Source: Bacteroidales bacterium (lineage in GTDB: Bacteria; Bacteroidota; Bacteroidia; Bacteroidales; F082). From it: a DNA stretch of 64,000 nucleotides. The position numbers and the translations under genes are program-made. Shown here in pieces: positions 50,364 through 60,572 of this stretch. The stretch lies in assembly GCA_016281295.1 (NCBI GenBank), contig JAEEII010000207.1, forward strand, positions 1 through 64,000, written 5' to 3'. How positions within the stretch are numbered: the first letter of the stretch is position 1; each line of letters starts with the position of its first letter. Below the pieces are notes generated by a model. The model was not told the DNA's origin, did no database searches, and saw only the letters and a program-made list of their open reading frames with translations.

Positions 50364-52604
50364 TTATTCCACCACAATTTTCTGGGTGTAGGTGTTGGAT
50401 CCATTGATCACGCGAACAACATACACGCCAGCAGTCATGTTGATTTTCTGGCTGTAGTTACCATGGATGGTGGTAGTGTTGACCACGCGTCCCAGCATGT
50501 CGATGAATTGGAGTTCGCTTTCACCTTCAATGCCGTTGATGTTCAGCTGACCGTTGGAGAGGTAGCTGATGGGGTTGACGGTAGTGTTTTCGTTCACGTT
50601 GGTGTTGGATTTAAAGCGGAGTGTGAAACGGTTGACGTTGTCATTCTCTTTGGCGGTGAAGGTATAGGCGTTGTTAGCCAGCATGTCAACTTTGGTGCCG
50701 GTGAGGTTGTCGATGAGGGTCATGAACTCATAGCTGCCTTCCAGTTTCACGGTGAGGGTTTGCTGACCAGCGATGGTTGGATGGTATGCTACATTAACGC
50801 TTTCAATGTTTCTGTCGAAGTGGGCGATGGCGTAGGGTTTTTTGCTCTTCGGGATGAAAACTTCCGGAATCTCATCGTTGCGGTGATGGATCTTAATCAA
50901 GTCATTGCCTTCGCCGAGGACGATGTAAGCATGGTCGGTGTTGGTGTTGTTGGCGATTCTCACCTCGATGGAACTATTGTGGGTGCCACGGCTTTTGGCA
51001 GTGTTAGCTTGGAAGGTCACCGTGTTGGATTCGGTGCAACCGATCAAGAACCCTTGTCCAGTCGGGATGGGTGTGCTGGATGGTTTGGGATCCCATGCGC
51101 CGTTTTCAAGCAGGTAGAAACCATCGGTGAGCTTGTCGTTTTGGAAGTTGTCAATCGTGATGGCAAACGGATAGGGGTTGCCAAGGAGATTCAGACCATC
51201 CAGGTCATCGTAGGTACGGTCGGTATAAGTCATGTCGAAGGTGACGTTGTCATAGCTCAGTGTACCAGGGATTGAAGGAGTGTAGTCGGTGTCATGGGCA
51301 TAGAGGTAACCTCTTCCAGGGAAGAAACTGTAGGTTTGTGCTTGTTTGAAGTTTTTCCATTCCTCATGGGTCAGGTTAGTCTCATCATACCAATAGAGGT
51401 CGTATTCATCGGTGGGGAAGTCGGTTTCGGCAATGGCTGTGGTGCCGACGGGGCTGCCGAGGATGTACCAGTTGTTGTCATTGGAGTTGTAGCCTTTCAC
51501 GGTCTTCATGTAAGAGGCTTTCCCAGCGGTTTGTGCCGCGTCGATCAGCTGGGCGTCATCCACGAGGACGAGCTGGCTGGCGTCGGTGGTGGTGAAGCCT
51601 TCCGTGAGGGTGAGGGTGGTGCCTGACATGACTTTGAGGCTCTTGCCGTTGTTGACGATGATGTTCTTCACTGTGACATCTTGATCGAGTTCGCAGAGGC
51701 CGTTGATGGTCACTTCGTCGGTTTCGCTCGGAAGGCCTACAGCAGGCTCTCTCCAGTTGTCAACGGTGTTCCAGCTGTTGTCTTCGGTTCCGTTAAAGAT
51801 ATAGGGAGCAACGAAATTCACAATGATAGGACTTCTGGCACTTCCGTATTTTCCATCTTGATGCCAAACGAGCGTGGTATCGCAAGAACCAGCGAAATAA
51901 CGCTCGTTCGTCTTGTCATAGAGCAAAAACGTCAACTCTTCTCCTTCTTCGCCATAGACTACCGTGGTCCAGATGTTAGTGCCGAATGGTGATGCCATAT
52001 AATGGTCTCTTTCAAAGCGGCAAAGGCCATCTGCATTGAACAAGCCCAAATCCCAGCGGTCGTTTTCAGTGACTGGAACTCCGTTCAGTTGAAGGAGGAA
52101 ATTGCAGGTGCCGTTATACTGAGTGTTGGCCAAGGTCCAGGGGTAATCCGGGAGATCCTCTTCGGTGCTCTTGGAGGTGAATTCCAGAACGATGAAGTCG
52201 CCCTGCTCCAGACCATGGTCTTCGAAATCAGCGGTAACAGTGAAGGTGCATTCATAGTCTTCATCACCCATGTTCGCCTCATGATCCCACATCTTGAAGG
52301 TAATAGTTTCACCAATGCCGTTTTCCATGCCGTAAACTCTTAAGAAATCCACGTACAAATCATCGGAAATCGGTGATAAGAAACGGCAATCGCTCGGGGT
52401 TCTTAATTCATCACCAACAAAGGCGACAACTTCGATGCTTGATCTGTTTTGGATGACACCATCCACCGAAACTTTAATGTCAACGGAGGTATAGTTAAAC
52501 CATGGATCTTCATTAAACTCCGGCCAATGGGGAGTGTAACTTTGTGCTGACAATACTCCACAGAGAAGCATTGTGGAGAACAAAAGTAATAGTTTTCTTT
52601 TCAT
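50364..52604 (-). CDS. T9SS type A sorting-domain protein
   Basis: A 746-residue secreted protein (signal MKRKLLLLFSTMLLCGVLSAQ). Two N-terminal copies of a small beta domain (about 35-150 and 155-260; each with F-x-x-E/D...LTFLLYD or ITFKMWD and a preceding VYG) are followed by a beta-helix-like stretch with DEVTINGLCELDQDVTVKNI. Next is a large beta domain containing GLNLLGNPYPFAI and the IPTGQGFLIG motif, common in surface proteins of the phylum. The last ~75 residues are a T9SS type A tail: QLNINGIEGESELQFIDMLG, then GVYVVRVINGSNTYTQKIVVE (split as GVYVVRV and QKIVVE). It would be carried across the outer membrane and anchored or released there. Specific function unknown. Confidence 0.85.
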   Translation of the reverse strand: MKRKLLLLFSTMLLCGVLSAQSYTPHWPEFNEDPWFNYTSVDIKVSVDGVIQNRSSIEVVAFVGDELRTPSDCRFLSPISDDLYVDFLRVYGMENGIGETITFKMWDHEANMGDEDYECTFTVTADFEDHGLEQGDFIVLEFTSKSTEEDLPDYPWTLANTQYNGTCNFLLQLNGVPVTENDRWDLGLFNADGLCRFERDHYMASPFGTNIWTTVVYGEEGEELTFLLYDKTNERYFAGSCDTTLVWHQDGKYGSARSPIIVNFVAPYIFNGTEDNSWNTVDNWREPAVGLPSETDEVTINGLCELDQDVTVKNIIVNNGKSLKVMSGTTLTLTEGFTTTDASQLVLVDDAQLIDAAQTAGKASYMKTVKGYNSNDNNWYILGSPVGTTAIAETDFPTDEYDLYWYDETNLTHEEWKNFKQAQTYSFFPGRGYLYAHDTDYTPSIPGTLSYDNVTFDMTYTDRTYDDLDGLNLLGNPYPFAITIDNFQNDKLTDGFYLLENGAWDPKPSSTPIPTGQGFLIGCTESNTVTFQANTAKSRGTHNSSIEVRIANNTNTDHAYIVLGEGNDLIKIHHRNDEIPEVFIPKSKKPYAIAHFDRNIESVNVAYHPTIAGQQTLTVKLEGSYEFMTLIDNLTGTKVDMLANNAYTFTAKENDNVNRFTLRFKSNTNVNENTTVNPISYLSNGQLNINGIEGESELQFIDMLGRVVNTTTIHGNYSQKINMTAGVYVVRVINGSNTYTQKIVVE

Positions 52605-52640
52605 TTTTTGTATTTTTTAACCAATGATTTAATTTGGCTG

Positions 52641-52648
52641 CAAAATTA
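52641..52648 (-). promoter_or_regulatory. -7 box of the 746-residue T9SS gene
   Basis: Reads TAATTTTG on the minus strand, 36 bases before the ATG at 52604. Confidence 0.6.
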
Positions 52649-52658
52649 AGAAAAAACC

Positions 52659-52690
52659 AGACAAGGGAAGATGTTTTTCTTCCCTTGTCT
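52659..52690 (-). terminator. Terminator of the gingipain-like gene
   Basis: A 12-base perfect stem (AGACAAGGGAAG, 52659-52670, with 52679-52690) and, on the minus strand, a following GGTTTTTTCTTAATTTT. Confidence 0.85.
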
Positions 52691-52703
52691 ATATTAATAA
52701 TAT

Positions 52704-55700
52704 TTAACGAACCACAACTTTACCGAAGTAGACATTGCCTTGGGCATCGGTTACCTTCACGGTGTAGATGCCGCTGGTCTGCATTCCTTCGATGGTTTTG
52801 CTGGATTGCGAGATGGATTCTGTTCTGATCAGACTGCCCACCGTGTTGTACACTTGGAGGGTAGCGCCATTGAGATCCACTTGGCCATTCAGTTCCACGG
52901 TCAGTTGTTCGCCTTTGTTCACCGGGTTGGGGAAGCAGCTCAGGCTGTTGGTGGTGCTGATGTGGAGCATGAACGGAGCGGTGGCCTTGCCGACGATGGC
53001 ATTGTCGGTGAACACCACTTCTTCTTCCGTTTCAAACTGGTTGCCTTCATTATAAATGTTGAAGGTGACCACATCGTCATTTTCACCATAGACGGTCATG
53101 AAGGCGATGTACTGGTCGAGCGGTTCGACATACATCAGTTTGGCGCTACCACGGCATTCACCGTTGACGAAGGCGCCGATTTCGACCGTTTCATTGGCGT
53201 TGACCACAGCGTCAGCCGGGATGGAAGCCATCACGTTGATGGTGCCAGCGTAGTCAGCATCGGGAGTCCAATAGTTGCCGTCGGTGGTGATGTTGTCGCG
53301 GAGTTCGCTTCTGGAATCGTTATACACGAAGGTTTGGGTTCCAGTGCCAAGGGCATTGTATCTGTAGCCCTCGCCAGGATTCAGGGTGTTCAAAGAACCC
53401 CACCAGCCGTAACCGTCGATATAGGTGGAGAAGCTGCTTCTTGACTTGATGACATCTTCCTCTCTTGAGTCGCAGTTCTCCAAGGCGACGTTGATATCCA
53501 TCGGTTGGCTCACGGGATAAGCGACCCAGTTCCAGCCGTTGGCGATGGTGATTGGGCAATCAGCGGGATTGATGATGCTTCCAATGATGGTGATATCAGC
53601 TTCGCTGCTGTTGCGGATCTCGTACATCTGTGTGGGATCGTAGCTGTTCAGAGAACCCATCCAAGTGCCGTTGCTGTAGTTGACATAGCCATTCTTGCCC
53701 TTAATCTGGGTAGTGGTGGTGCCCAGAGCGTTTTCGAGGGTGGCAAGACCTTCAGCACCTTGCAGGTCGATGTAGGTGGAGAACCAGTTCCAAGCGCTGT
53801 TGAGGTGGACGGTCTGAGTGGCTGCGAGGCCGAAGTGGGCGACGAGAGCGGTGGCTTCGTTGACGGTGAAGCTGTAGGTCAGCTCTGTGCCGACTTCCTC
53901 ATTGTTCAGCGTCCAGTTGATGAAGAAGTAGCCAGTGGCAGGGGTAGCGGTCAGGGTAGCGGTGCTGCCATGCTCGTAGCTGCCGGTGCCAATGATGCTT
54001 CCACCCACTGCCGGGTCGGCGGTGGCGGTGACAGCGTAAGTGTTCAGCGTGAAGTTGGCCACGTATTCAGCGGCTTCGGTCACGGCGAAAGTATAAGTAG
54101 CATCGGTGGAGACCACGGTGCCATCCTTAGTCCAGTTGGCGAAGGTGTAACCCGTGTTAGCCGTAGTGGTCAAGGTGGCGTTGTTGCCATGGACGAAGGT
54201 GCCGTCACCAGTGGCGGTACCCGCGTTGGCAGGATTCACTGAGGTGGTGACTTCATAGCTGTTGAGTTCGAAGTGAGCGACATAGGTGCGATCTTCTGTA
54301 GCAGTGGAGAAGCAGGTGGGATTGACACAAGCCACTTCATTGTTCAGTGTCCAGTTAACGAAGTGATAGCCTTCGTTAGGCGTGGCTGTGAGATAGACAG
54401 CAGTACCTTCCTCATAACGGCCACCACCAGTGACAGTACCACCTTCAGCGGGATCAGCAGAAACGGTGATGGTGTAATAGGTGACATCGCCAGACAACAC
54501 TTCACCATTGAGGTTGACGTTGACACTGATGTCATCCGTGGTGACAACGGCGGTTTCGTTGGCGTATGTGCCTTCGGCAAGGTCAGCCTTGAGGCGTGCG
54601 TAGACGTTGGCAGTCAACAGTTCAATGACGGGTTCTGTCGGATCAGGATCAGGATCCACAGAGGAACTATCGTTGATGGTGACATTGTCGATCTTCAAGA
54701 TCCATTCATTGTTGCAATCGAAGTGGCGGATGGCGATATAGCCGTTGCCGCTGTAGGCACTCAGGTCAACAGTGTATTCCTGCCATTCACTGCCTGAAGT
54801 AGCGGTGGTGGTGTAGGTCCAGGTCTGAACGGCTGTGAAGGCGTTGATGTTGGTGTTGTTCGTCGTCGAAACCATCAGCGAGAATTTCTCTGCACAATAG
54901 CTGACATTCTGAACACCGACTTGGAAAGTGACACTTCCGCCAAGAGGCACTTGGGGTGAAATCAGGTAGTTGTCAGGAGTCACGGCGGTGCCGGTACCGT
55001 TCGAAGTACCCGAGATGTAGGATTCGGAAAGCATGAATCCATCAGAGCTGTTGTAACCATAACCCGTGGAGAAGTCGTTGTTAGAGGTGGGATATTCGGT
55101 GTTGTGCATCCAGTTGTTGGGCGAGTCGCCGGTCGTACCCTTGAGGACAGTCCAACCTTGGTAGCCGTCTTCAAAGTCGTAGGAGATGGTTTCGCGGCCT
55201 TTGCTTTCAGCAGTGAGGGTCACAGTGCTACCGAAGGTGCCGTTGATTGCGTTAGCAATCTCGAAGTCTTCAGGAGCGGTGACCGTGATGTCGTGCGTGA
55301 GATCCACACCGATCACAGCAAAGCTTCTGACCTCAGACGGTCCCTGACCTTCCACGTAGGAGAATCCTGACATGTTGGTGGGTGTTGCAGTGATTGAAGC
55401 GCCGCTGCTCGGGTGAGAAATCGTGAAGGTGATTTGGTTATTGGAGGTGACGTAAGTACCATTCGTGCTCAGTGAAGCTGGATTGTAGTTGGTGTAGTCA
55501 TTATAGAGTCTCAAAGCTCTATTGGCATTTGTGGAATAGACATAGAATTGCGATGCATTAGATGAAGAGCTGACATCGGAGTTGCTGTTGTCATCCACAC
55601 AAATCAACAAGTTGCTTTCACCGTCGTATTCAAAAGGAGTATCGAAGGTAATAGTAGTCCATCCGGAAGCTAAGAAAGTGACACTACCGGTGAATACCTT

Positions 55701-58700
55701 GTCGCTACTGGAGCAGGCTACCCAGTCTTTTCTGGAAGTGAATTCAGTCTTGGTGGTGTGTTTCAAATAGACATCCAGGGTTCTAGTGACCGATTTGGAG
55801 TTCGACACCTTAAACGCAATGGCAGTGATGTTTCCTGCGCTGCCGATCTCATCAGCAGTGTAGATCTGCTGAGTGATACAATACTTATAATATGCGTAGG
55901 TCGGGAGATATTGGTTGGTGCTGCTGCCGCTACCGACGGTAACCTCTTCGATTTCATTCATCTTGAAGATAGCGAATACGGTGACATCATACTCAGGCAT
56001 GGTGAACTGGTTGTTCGTTACGGGGACGGTGTTTCTGACATCGCCGGTCTGGAACACCAGCCAAGTGGTCAGGTAGTAATTCGTTTCCGGTGTCGCAGTC
56101 AAGGTGATGGTTTCACCAGGCAGGGCGTTGTCCTTGTTAGCGCTGATGGTGCCGTTGGTGACGTCGGCCATGGTGATGACGAAGCCTTGAGCGAAGCTGG
56201 CGGTGACGGTCACGTTGCCGTTGGGCATGACAAACTGGTTGTCGGAGACCTCCACAGGCTGGTTGTTGCCGTAGGTGACATTCCATCCTGAGAAGAAATA
56301 GCCGTTGTCGGTCGTGACGGTCAGGTCGATGACATCGCCCGGATAGGCGTTGGTAGGATTGGCACTGATGGTACCGCCGTTAGCTTGAACCACGGTGATG
56401 CTATAGTTGACGAGTTGTTGGAAGTTGGCAACGTAAGAGCCACCTGCGCCCACAAAGAAATTGTAGCTCGGTTCGGTGGAGACCACGGTGCCGTTCTTGG
56501 TCCAGTTCACAAAGGCGTAGCCGGTGTTGGCAGTGGCGACGATGTTGACGGGGGTACCTTCATAGTAGGTGCCTCCACCAGTCACGGTACCACCAGCAGC
56601 CGGGTTGGCGGAAACCTGAATCATGTAGCTGTTACGAGTGAAGTTAGCCACATAGTTACCAGCAGCATAGACGGTGAAGCTGTAGGTGGCGCTGGAAGAG
56701 ACCACGCTGCCGTTCAAGGTCCAGTTTTGGAAGGTGTAGCCAGAGTTGGCCGTGGCGGTCAAAGTGGCTTGGGTGCCTTCTTTATAGGTGTTGCCGCCAG
56801 TGACGGTGCCGCCCGCTTCGGGGTTAGCCTCGACGGTGATGGCATAATAGGTGCCGTCGCCTTGGGTGACCTCACCGTTGAGGGTGACGGTCTGCGTGGC
56901 GCTGCCAGAGGTGAAGGTGAGCGATTGGTTGTTGTAGGTGCCTTGAGCCAAGCCGGCTTTCAGACGCACATACACCATCTTCTGGACATTGCCGTTGGTG
57001 GGCGTGATGCTGAGGCTGGAGGCGTAAGTGCCGTTAGAGGTCAGGCAGACTTCGTAGGAAGCAGGAGCGGTCACAGTGACATTGGCCTCCAAGTTGGCGC
57101 CAACTAAAGTGACGGTCTTAGAAGCGGAAGGACCTTGGGCCTCTGCGTAGGTGAAGTCGCTCAAAGTGGTGGGTGACACGATGATGCTTGCGGATTCAGC
57201 GGAAACTTCCTTGGTGAGTTTAATCTTGTTGTTGGCCGTGATAGTCACGTTGTAAGCTCCCGATGAAATGGAAGTAGCTCCGGTTGGATCAAAGTTATCG
57301 TCATCGCCACAGACGTAACGAGCTCTGTTCTGTCCCGTGGAGTAGGTTTGGAAGTAACGTCTGCTGGTGACGGAATAGCTACCCGTGTTGTCATCGAAGG
57401 TGAGCAACAAGTTGCTTGTGCCGTCATATTCAAACGGGGTGTTCAGCGTGAAGGTGTACCAACCCACAGAATTGAAAGTCTGGCTGCCAGTATATACCTT
57501 GTGGCTTGAAGTCTCGTTGATCCAAGAGTCCAGGTTGCTGCTGCTGGTGGACGACATGTAGATGTCGAAGGTTCTTGCGCCAGAGCTGGAAGCAGTGCCG
57601 GTGGCGCTACTGCCCAGATAATAGAAGCTGATGGCTGTGATGGTTCCAGCACCGCCGATTTCAGCGGCAGTGTAGATCTGTTGCGTCAGCGAATAATTGT
57701 AATAAACGTGGGTAGGCAGAGTCCAGCCACGGATGGTGTCATTGGTGGAACCGATGGTGATTTCCTCGTTTGATGGAGCACTGAAGAACGCTACTACAGT
57801 GACATCATAAGCGGGCATCGTGAACGCGTTGTTGCTCACGGTGACAGTGGTGTTGACATCGCCAGTCTTGTAAACCAGCCAGCTGTCAAACACATAGCTA
57901 GAAGCCGGAGTGGCAGTCAGGTGGATGGTGGTGCCTTGCGGACCGCCTTCAGCATCGGCGCTGATGGTGCCGTTCATCACAGAAGCCAACGTGATATTGT
58001 AACCAGGCACGAAAGTGGCGCTGACAGTGACATTGCTGTCAGGCATGGTGAACTGGTTGTTGGTGACGGTGATGGTGTTGTTGCTGGCGTCTTTCACGCT
58101 CCAAGCGCTGAAGAAGTATCCAGCCTCAGGCGAGGAGGACAAAGTGATGATGTCGCCCTTGTAAGCGCTGGTGGCGTTAGCATACACCGTACCATGATTA
58201 ACGGTGGCGCAGGTGATGGTATGAGCGGTGAGGGCGGTGAAGTTGGCCACGTAGGTAGCAGTACCCGTCACAGTGAAAGTATAGGTGGCGTTGGTGCTGA
58301 CCTGAGTACCGTTCTTCGTCCACTTGGTGAACTCATAATGGGTATTAGGAGTAGCGGTCAAGGTGCAGGAGGTGTTCTCATAATAGGTACCTCCGCCAGA
58401 GACAGTACCGCCAGCGGTCGGGCTGGCCTGGGCGGTGATGGTGTATTGGGTGCCGCCTTGGACACTGATGGTGCTGAGTTGGGTCACCTTGTTGAAGCCG
58501 TACACGCAGAGGGTGAGTTCAGTGCCCACGGTTAAAGTACCGCTGATGCTGATCGTGGCTTTGTTGTTGCTCACGGTAGCCTTACCCAAAATGTTGTGGT
58601 TGGCGTCAGTGATGGTAGCCACAGCGCCGTTGCCATTGGTGACGTTCACCTGATAGCTGGTGGCTGAAGGAGCGATGGTGCCGTCGTGAGTGACAGTCAT

Positions 58701-60497
58701 GCTGGTCGGGGTCTTGGTACGGACCAGCATGCTCGGGTCACCATAGAGAATCCATGCCTGATAGGTGCCAACAGCGGATTGATCTGAACCGTAATTGTCG
58801 AAGATACCGAACAAGCCGTTGATGGAGACACCGCCCCAGGTGTGTTTGGTACCACCGGAGCTGGAAAGCCCAGCCAAAATATCGACGCATTCGTCTTGGG
58901 CCCACATGGGTGGAATCCAAGGCTGGCTGATGTAGGACATCAGGGTGCCGATAGCACCGGTGGGGTTGTTGTTGTTGGTGGCATTCATCCAAGCTTCAGC
59001 GAAACAGTCGCTGCTGTGGTCGTATTTACCAACCAAGCAGGCCACTGACCAGATGAAAGGCAGCTTATTCTCATTGGTCAAAGCGTTGACGTGTGAAACA
59101 CTGTAACTGGCAACGCCCCACATTGTCTCTGCACCATGGTTGCAGTAGTTGATGATACCGACACCGCTGTTGATGTCAGAAGAAATTTGTGATGCGGTGG
59201 CAGTGTATCCTGAAAGGTTCTCATAGCGTTGATAGACGGTAGAATAACCGTAGTTCAACAGGTCAGTACGGATGACGTCCATGTGCTGGTAATCGTCCTC
59301 ACCATTGTGTCCGGAACCACCTTCTTTTTTGGCGATACCTTCAGCCACTTGGAGCCATGAGGCAGAAGTGGTCAGGTCGCGTTCGTAAGTGATGACACGA
59401 TTGCATTGGGTGGTCACACGGGCTGCGGTGCTGGCGGAGAAACGACCGATGAAGACATCGTTGTAATTATCGCTACCAACGATCTGGCCATAAGCGTTAT
59501 CGCCTTTGCCTGAATAGCTTGAACCGCCACCTGAATAGGTATAACCTGGGATCTGGGCCACATCGCCGACGAGCAGCACGTGGGTGATGTTATTGTTGGC
59601 GTTATATTGGTTCTTGATGTAGGTCTGAATGGCTGAGTAGCTGGAACCTGCGGTGCTGGTGCCAACGATGGTGGTGTTGATACCACGGGTCTTCTTCCAG
59701 TTGACGAAGTCGGTCATGTTGCTGATGAAGTTGTCGTAGCAGATGATGAGAAGGTCTCCTTCTTCATCCAAAGCGGTGTATTTGGCCATTCCTGCCTCGT
59801 AGTTGAGGAAGTGGCGTTGATAGACACTCTTGAAGTCGGAGCTCATCTTGACCTCGTTGCTTCTACGAGTTTCAATGACATTCTCGCCTTTGTTGTCCAC
59901 CTTGTACATCTCCACGGTCATGTTGTAATACACGCGGAGGGTCTTGGTGACAGGGTTGTAGGCGAAGGGGAATACGGCCATGTTCTGACCGCGGAAGTCA
60001 CGGATGATGTAAGGATCGTGCAGTTCGAGGCTGCTGGCCGGGAAGAAAGCGTCCTTGCTGTAGCATTCACCGTAGGTGTAAGGCACAGTCTCGGGGTCGA
60101 TGGTACGCGGGAAGTCGCCTTTGGAAGGAGCGACCTCGATGCCTTCAAAGTCCATGTATTGGGCATCGAGCACGCGGGCTTTCATACGGGCCTTGTCGCC
60201 GATCATCAACGGAAGACCGGTCATAGGCATGTCAGGTTCGCCGGCTTGGGCGGTGCTGAGTGACTTGGGAACGGTGATCACATAGGCTTCACCATTGGGG
60301 GTGTTGACCGCGGTGGTGTAGAAGCCAGGGACCTGAACGTTCACCTTGATGCTGTTCTCCGTGGAGGAGATGAGTTGGGTCCTGAAAGTCTCAGGCTGGT
60401 TGCTGATAACCTGGTTCCACTGAGGCTTTACCTGAAGTTGTGCGAATCCCATCGTGCAGATGAGGGAAAGCACAAGAATCAATAAACTTTTTTTCAT
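52704..60497 (-). CDS. Gingipain-like C25 cysteine protease fused to repeat adhesin modules, T9SS cargo
   Basis: A 2597-residue secreted protein (signal MKKSLLILVLSLICTMGFAQ). Propeptide about 20-225. Catalytic C25 domain about 226-570, with H454 in NYCNHGAETMWG and C487 in FIWSVACLVG; their 33-residue spacing equals H211/C244 of gingipain RgpB. The gingipain Ig-like domain follows (about 580-670). Then come seven InlB-B-like repeats (pattern YTITAxAxPxxGGTVxGGG...YxFxxWTxNG), two beta-sandwich modules with QQIYTAxEIGxAGxITAI, two Ig-like modules (one interrupted by a cleaved-adhesin module, 54672-55182), three more B-like repeats, a GWNWFSTYI domain and a type A T9SS tail (SGIYTVKVTDAQGN...FGKVVVR). 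It is expected to be processed and displayed on the surface; substrates are unknown. Confidence 0.88.
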   Translation of the reverse strand: MKKSLLILVLSLICTMGFAQLQVKPQWNQVISNQPETFRTQLISSTENSIKVNVQVPGFYTTAVNTPNGEAYVITVPKSLSTAQAGEPDMPMTGLPLMIGDKARMKARVLDAQYMDFEGIEVAPSKGDFPRTIDPETVPYTYGECYSKDAFFPASSLELHDPYIIRDFRGQNMAVFPFAYNPVTKTLRVYYNMTVEMYKVDNKGENVIETRRSNEVKMSSDFKSVYQRHFLNYEAGMAKYTALDEEGDLLIICYDNFISNMTDFVNWKKTRGINTTIVGTSTAGSSYSAIQTYIKNQYNANNNITHVLLVGDVAQIPGYTYSGGGSSYSGKGDNAYGQIVGSDNYNDVFIGRFSASTAARVTTQCNRVITYERDLTTSASWLQVAEGIAKKEGGSGHNGEDDYQHMDVIRTDLLNYGYSTVYQRYENLSGYTATASQISSDINSGVGIINYCNHGAETMWGVASYSVSHVNALTNENKLPFIWSVACLVGKYDHSSDCFAEAWMNATNNNNPTGAIGTLMSYISQPWIPPMWAQDECVDILAGLSSSGGTKHTWGGVSINGLFGIFDNYGSDQSAVGTYQAWILYGDPSMLVRTKTPTSMTVTHDGTIAPSATSYQVNVTNGNGAVATITDANHNILGKATVSNNKATISISGTLTVGTELTLCVYGFNKVTQLSTISVQGGTQYTITAQASPTAGGTVSGGGTYYENTSCTLTATPNTHYEFTKWTKNGTQVSTNATYTFTVTGTATYVANFTALTAHTITCATVNHGTVYANATSAYKGDIITLSSSPEAGYFFSAWSVKDASNNTITVTNNQFTMPDSNVTVSATFVPGYNITLASVMNGTISADAEGGPQGTTIHLTATPASSYVFDSWLVYKTGDVNTTVTVSNNAFTMPAYDVTVVAFFSAPSNEEITIGSTNDTIRGWTLPTHVYYNYSLTQQIYTAAEIGGAGTITAISFYYLGSSATGTASSSGARTFDIYMSSTSSSNLDSWINETSSHKVYTGSQTFNSVGWYTFTLNTPFEYDGTSNLLLTFDDNTGSYSVTSRRYFQTYSTGQNRARYVCGDDDNFDPTGATSISSGAYNVTITANNKIKLTKEVSAESASIIVSPTTLSDFTYAEAQGPSASKTVTLVGANLEANVTVTAPASYEVCLTSNGTYASSLSITPTNGNVQKMVYVRLKAGLAQGTYNNQSLTFTSGSATQTVTLNGEVTQGDGTYYAITVEANPEAGGTVTGGNTYKEGTQATLTATANSGYTFQNWTLNGSVVSSSATYSFTVYAAGNYVANFTRNSYMIQVSANPAAGGTVTGGGTYYEGTPVNIVATANTGYAFVNWTKNGTVVSTEPSYNFFVGAGGSYVANFQQLVNYSITVVQANGGTISANPTNAYPGDVIDLTVTTDNGYFFSGWNVTYGNNQPVEVSDNQFVMPNGNVTVTASFAQGFVITMADVTNGTISANKDNALPGETITLTATPETNYYLTTWLVFQTGDVRNTVPVTNNQFTMPEYDVTVFAIFKMNEIEEVTVGSGSSTNQYLPTYAYYKYCITQQIYTADEIGSAGNITAIAFKVSNSKSVTRTLDVYLKHTTKTEFTSRKDWVACSSSDKVFTGSVTFLASGWTTITFDTPFEYDGESNLLICVDDNSNSDVSSSSNASQFYVYSTNANRALRLYNDYTNYNPASLSTNGTYVTSNNQITFTISHPSSGASITATPTNMSGFSYVEGQGPSEVRSFAVIGVDLTHDITVTAPEDFEIANAINGTFGSTVTLTAESKGRETISYDFEDGYQGWTVLKGTTGDSPNNWMHNTEYPTSNNDFSTGYGYNSSDGFMLSESYISGTSNGTGTAVTPDNYLISPQVPLGGSVTFQVGVQNVSYCAEKFSLMVSTTNNTNINAFTAVQTWTYTTTATSGSEWQEYTVDLSAYSGNGYIAIRHFDCNNEWILKIDNVTINDSSSVDPDPDPTEPVIELLTANVYARLKADLAEGTYANETAVVTTDDISVNVNLNGEVLSGDVTYYTITVSADPAEGGTVTGGGRYEEGTAVYLTATPNEGYHFVNWTLNNEVACVNPTCFSTATEDRTYVAHFELNSYEVTTSVNPANAGTATGDGTFVHGNNATLTTTANTGYTFANWTKDGTVVSTDATYTFAVTEAAEYVANFTLNTYAVTATADPAVGGSIIGTGSYEHGSTATLTATPATGYFFINWTLNNEEVGTELTYSFTVNEATALVAHFGLAATQTVHLNSAWNWFSTYIDLQGAEGLATLENALGTTTTQIKGKNGYVNYSNGTWMGSLNSYDPTQMYEIRNSSEADITIIGSIINPADCPITIANGWNWVAYPVSQPMDINVALENCDSREEDVIKSRSSFSTYIDGYGWWGSLNTLNPGEGYRYNALGTGTQTFVYNDSRSELRDNITTDGNYWTPDADYAGTINVMASIPADAVVNANETVEIGAFVNGECRGSAKLMYVEPLDQYIAFMTVYGENDDVVTFNIYNEGNQFETEEEVVFTDNAIVGKATAPFMLHISTTNSLSCFPNPVNKGEQLTVELNGQVDLNGATLQVYNTVGSLIRTESISQSSKTIEGMQTSGIYTVKVTDAQGNVYFGKVVVR
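54672..55182 (-). other. Cleaved-adhesin (choice-of-anchor J) module inside an Ig-like domain
   Basis: From YDFEDGYQGWTVLKG to WILKIDNVTI, about 170 residues match the haemagglutinin-type cleaved-adhesin domain. The flanking residues (GSTVTLTAES before, ANVYARLKADLAEGTY after) are the two halves of an Ig-like domain whose uninterrupted copy lies elsewhere in the protein (SSLSITPTNGNVQKMVYVRLKAGLAQGTY read as two halves). Confidence 0.7.
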
Positions 60498-60537
60498 TAT
60501 GTATAAATTAAATTAGTGATTTCAAAAAATATAAGGG

Positions 60538-60563
60538 GGCGTCGGCAGTTTTCTGCCGACGCC
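60538..60563 (-). terminator. Terminator of the right-edge adhesin gene
   Basis: GGCGTCGGCAG (60538-60548), a TTTT loop and the perfect complement to 60563. On the minus strand it is followed by CCCTTATATTTTTTG. Between it and the 60497 start no clear -7 box was found. Confidence 0.85.
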
Positions 60564-60572
60564 AAAAAGATA

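Noticed and set aside
50358..51275. 305-codon open frame opposite the T9SS gene
   Set aside because: Antisense shadow of a protein with a clear signal peptide and sorting tail.
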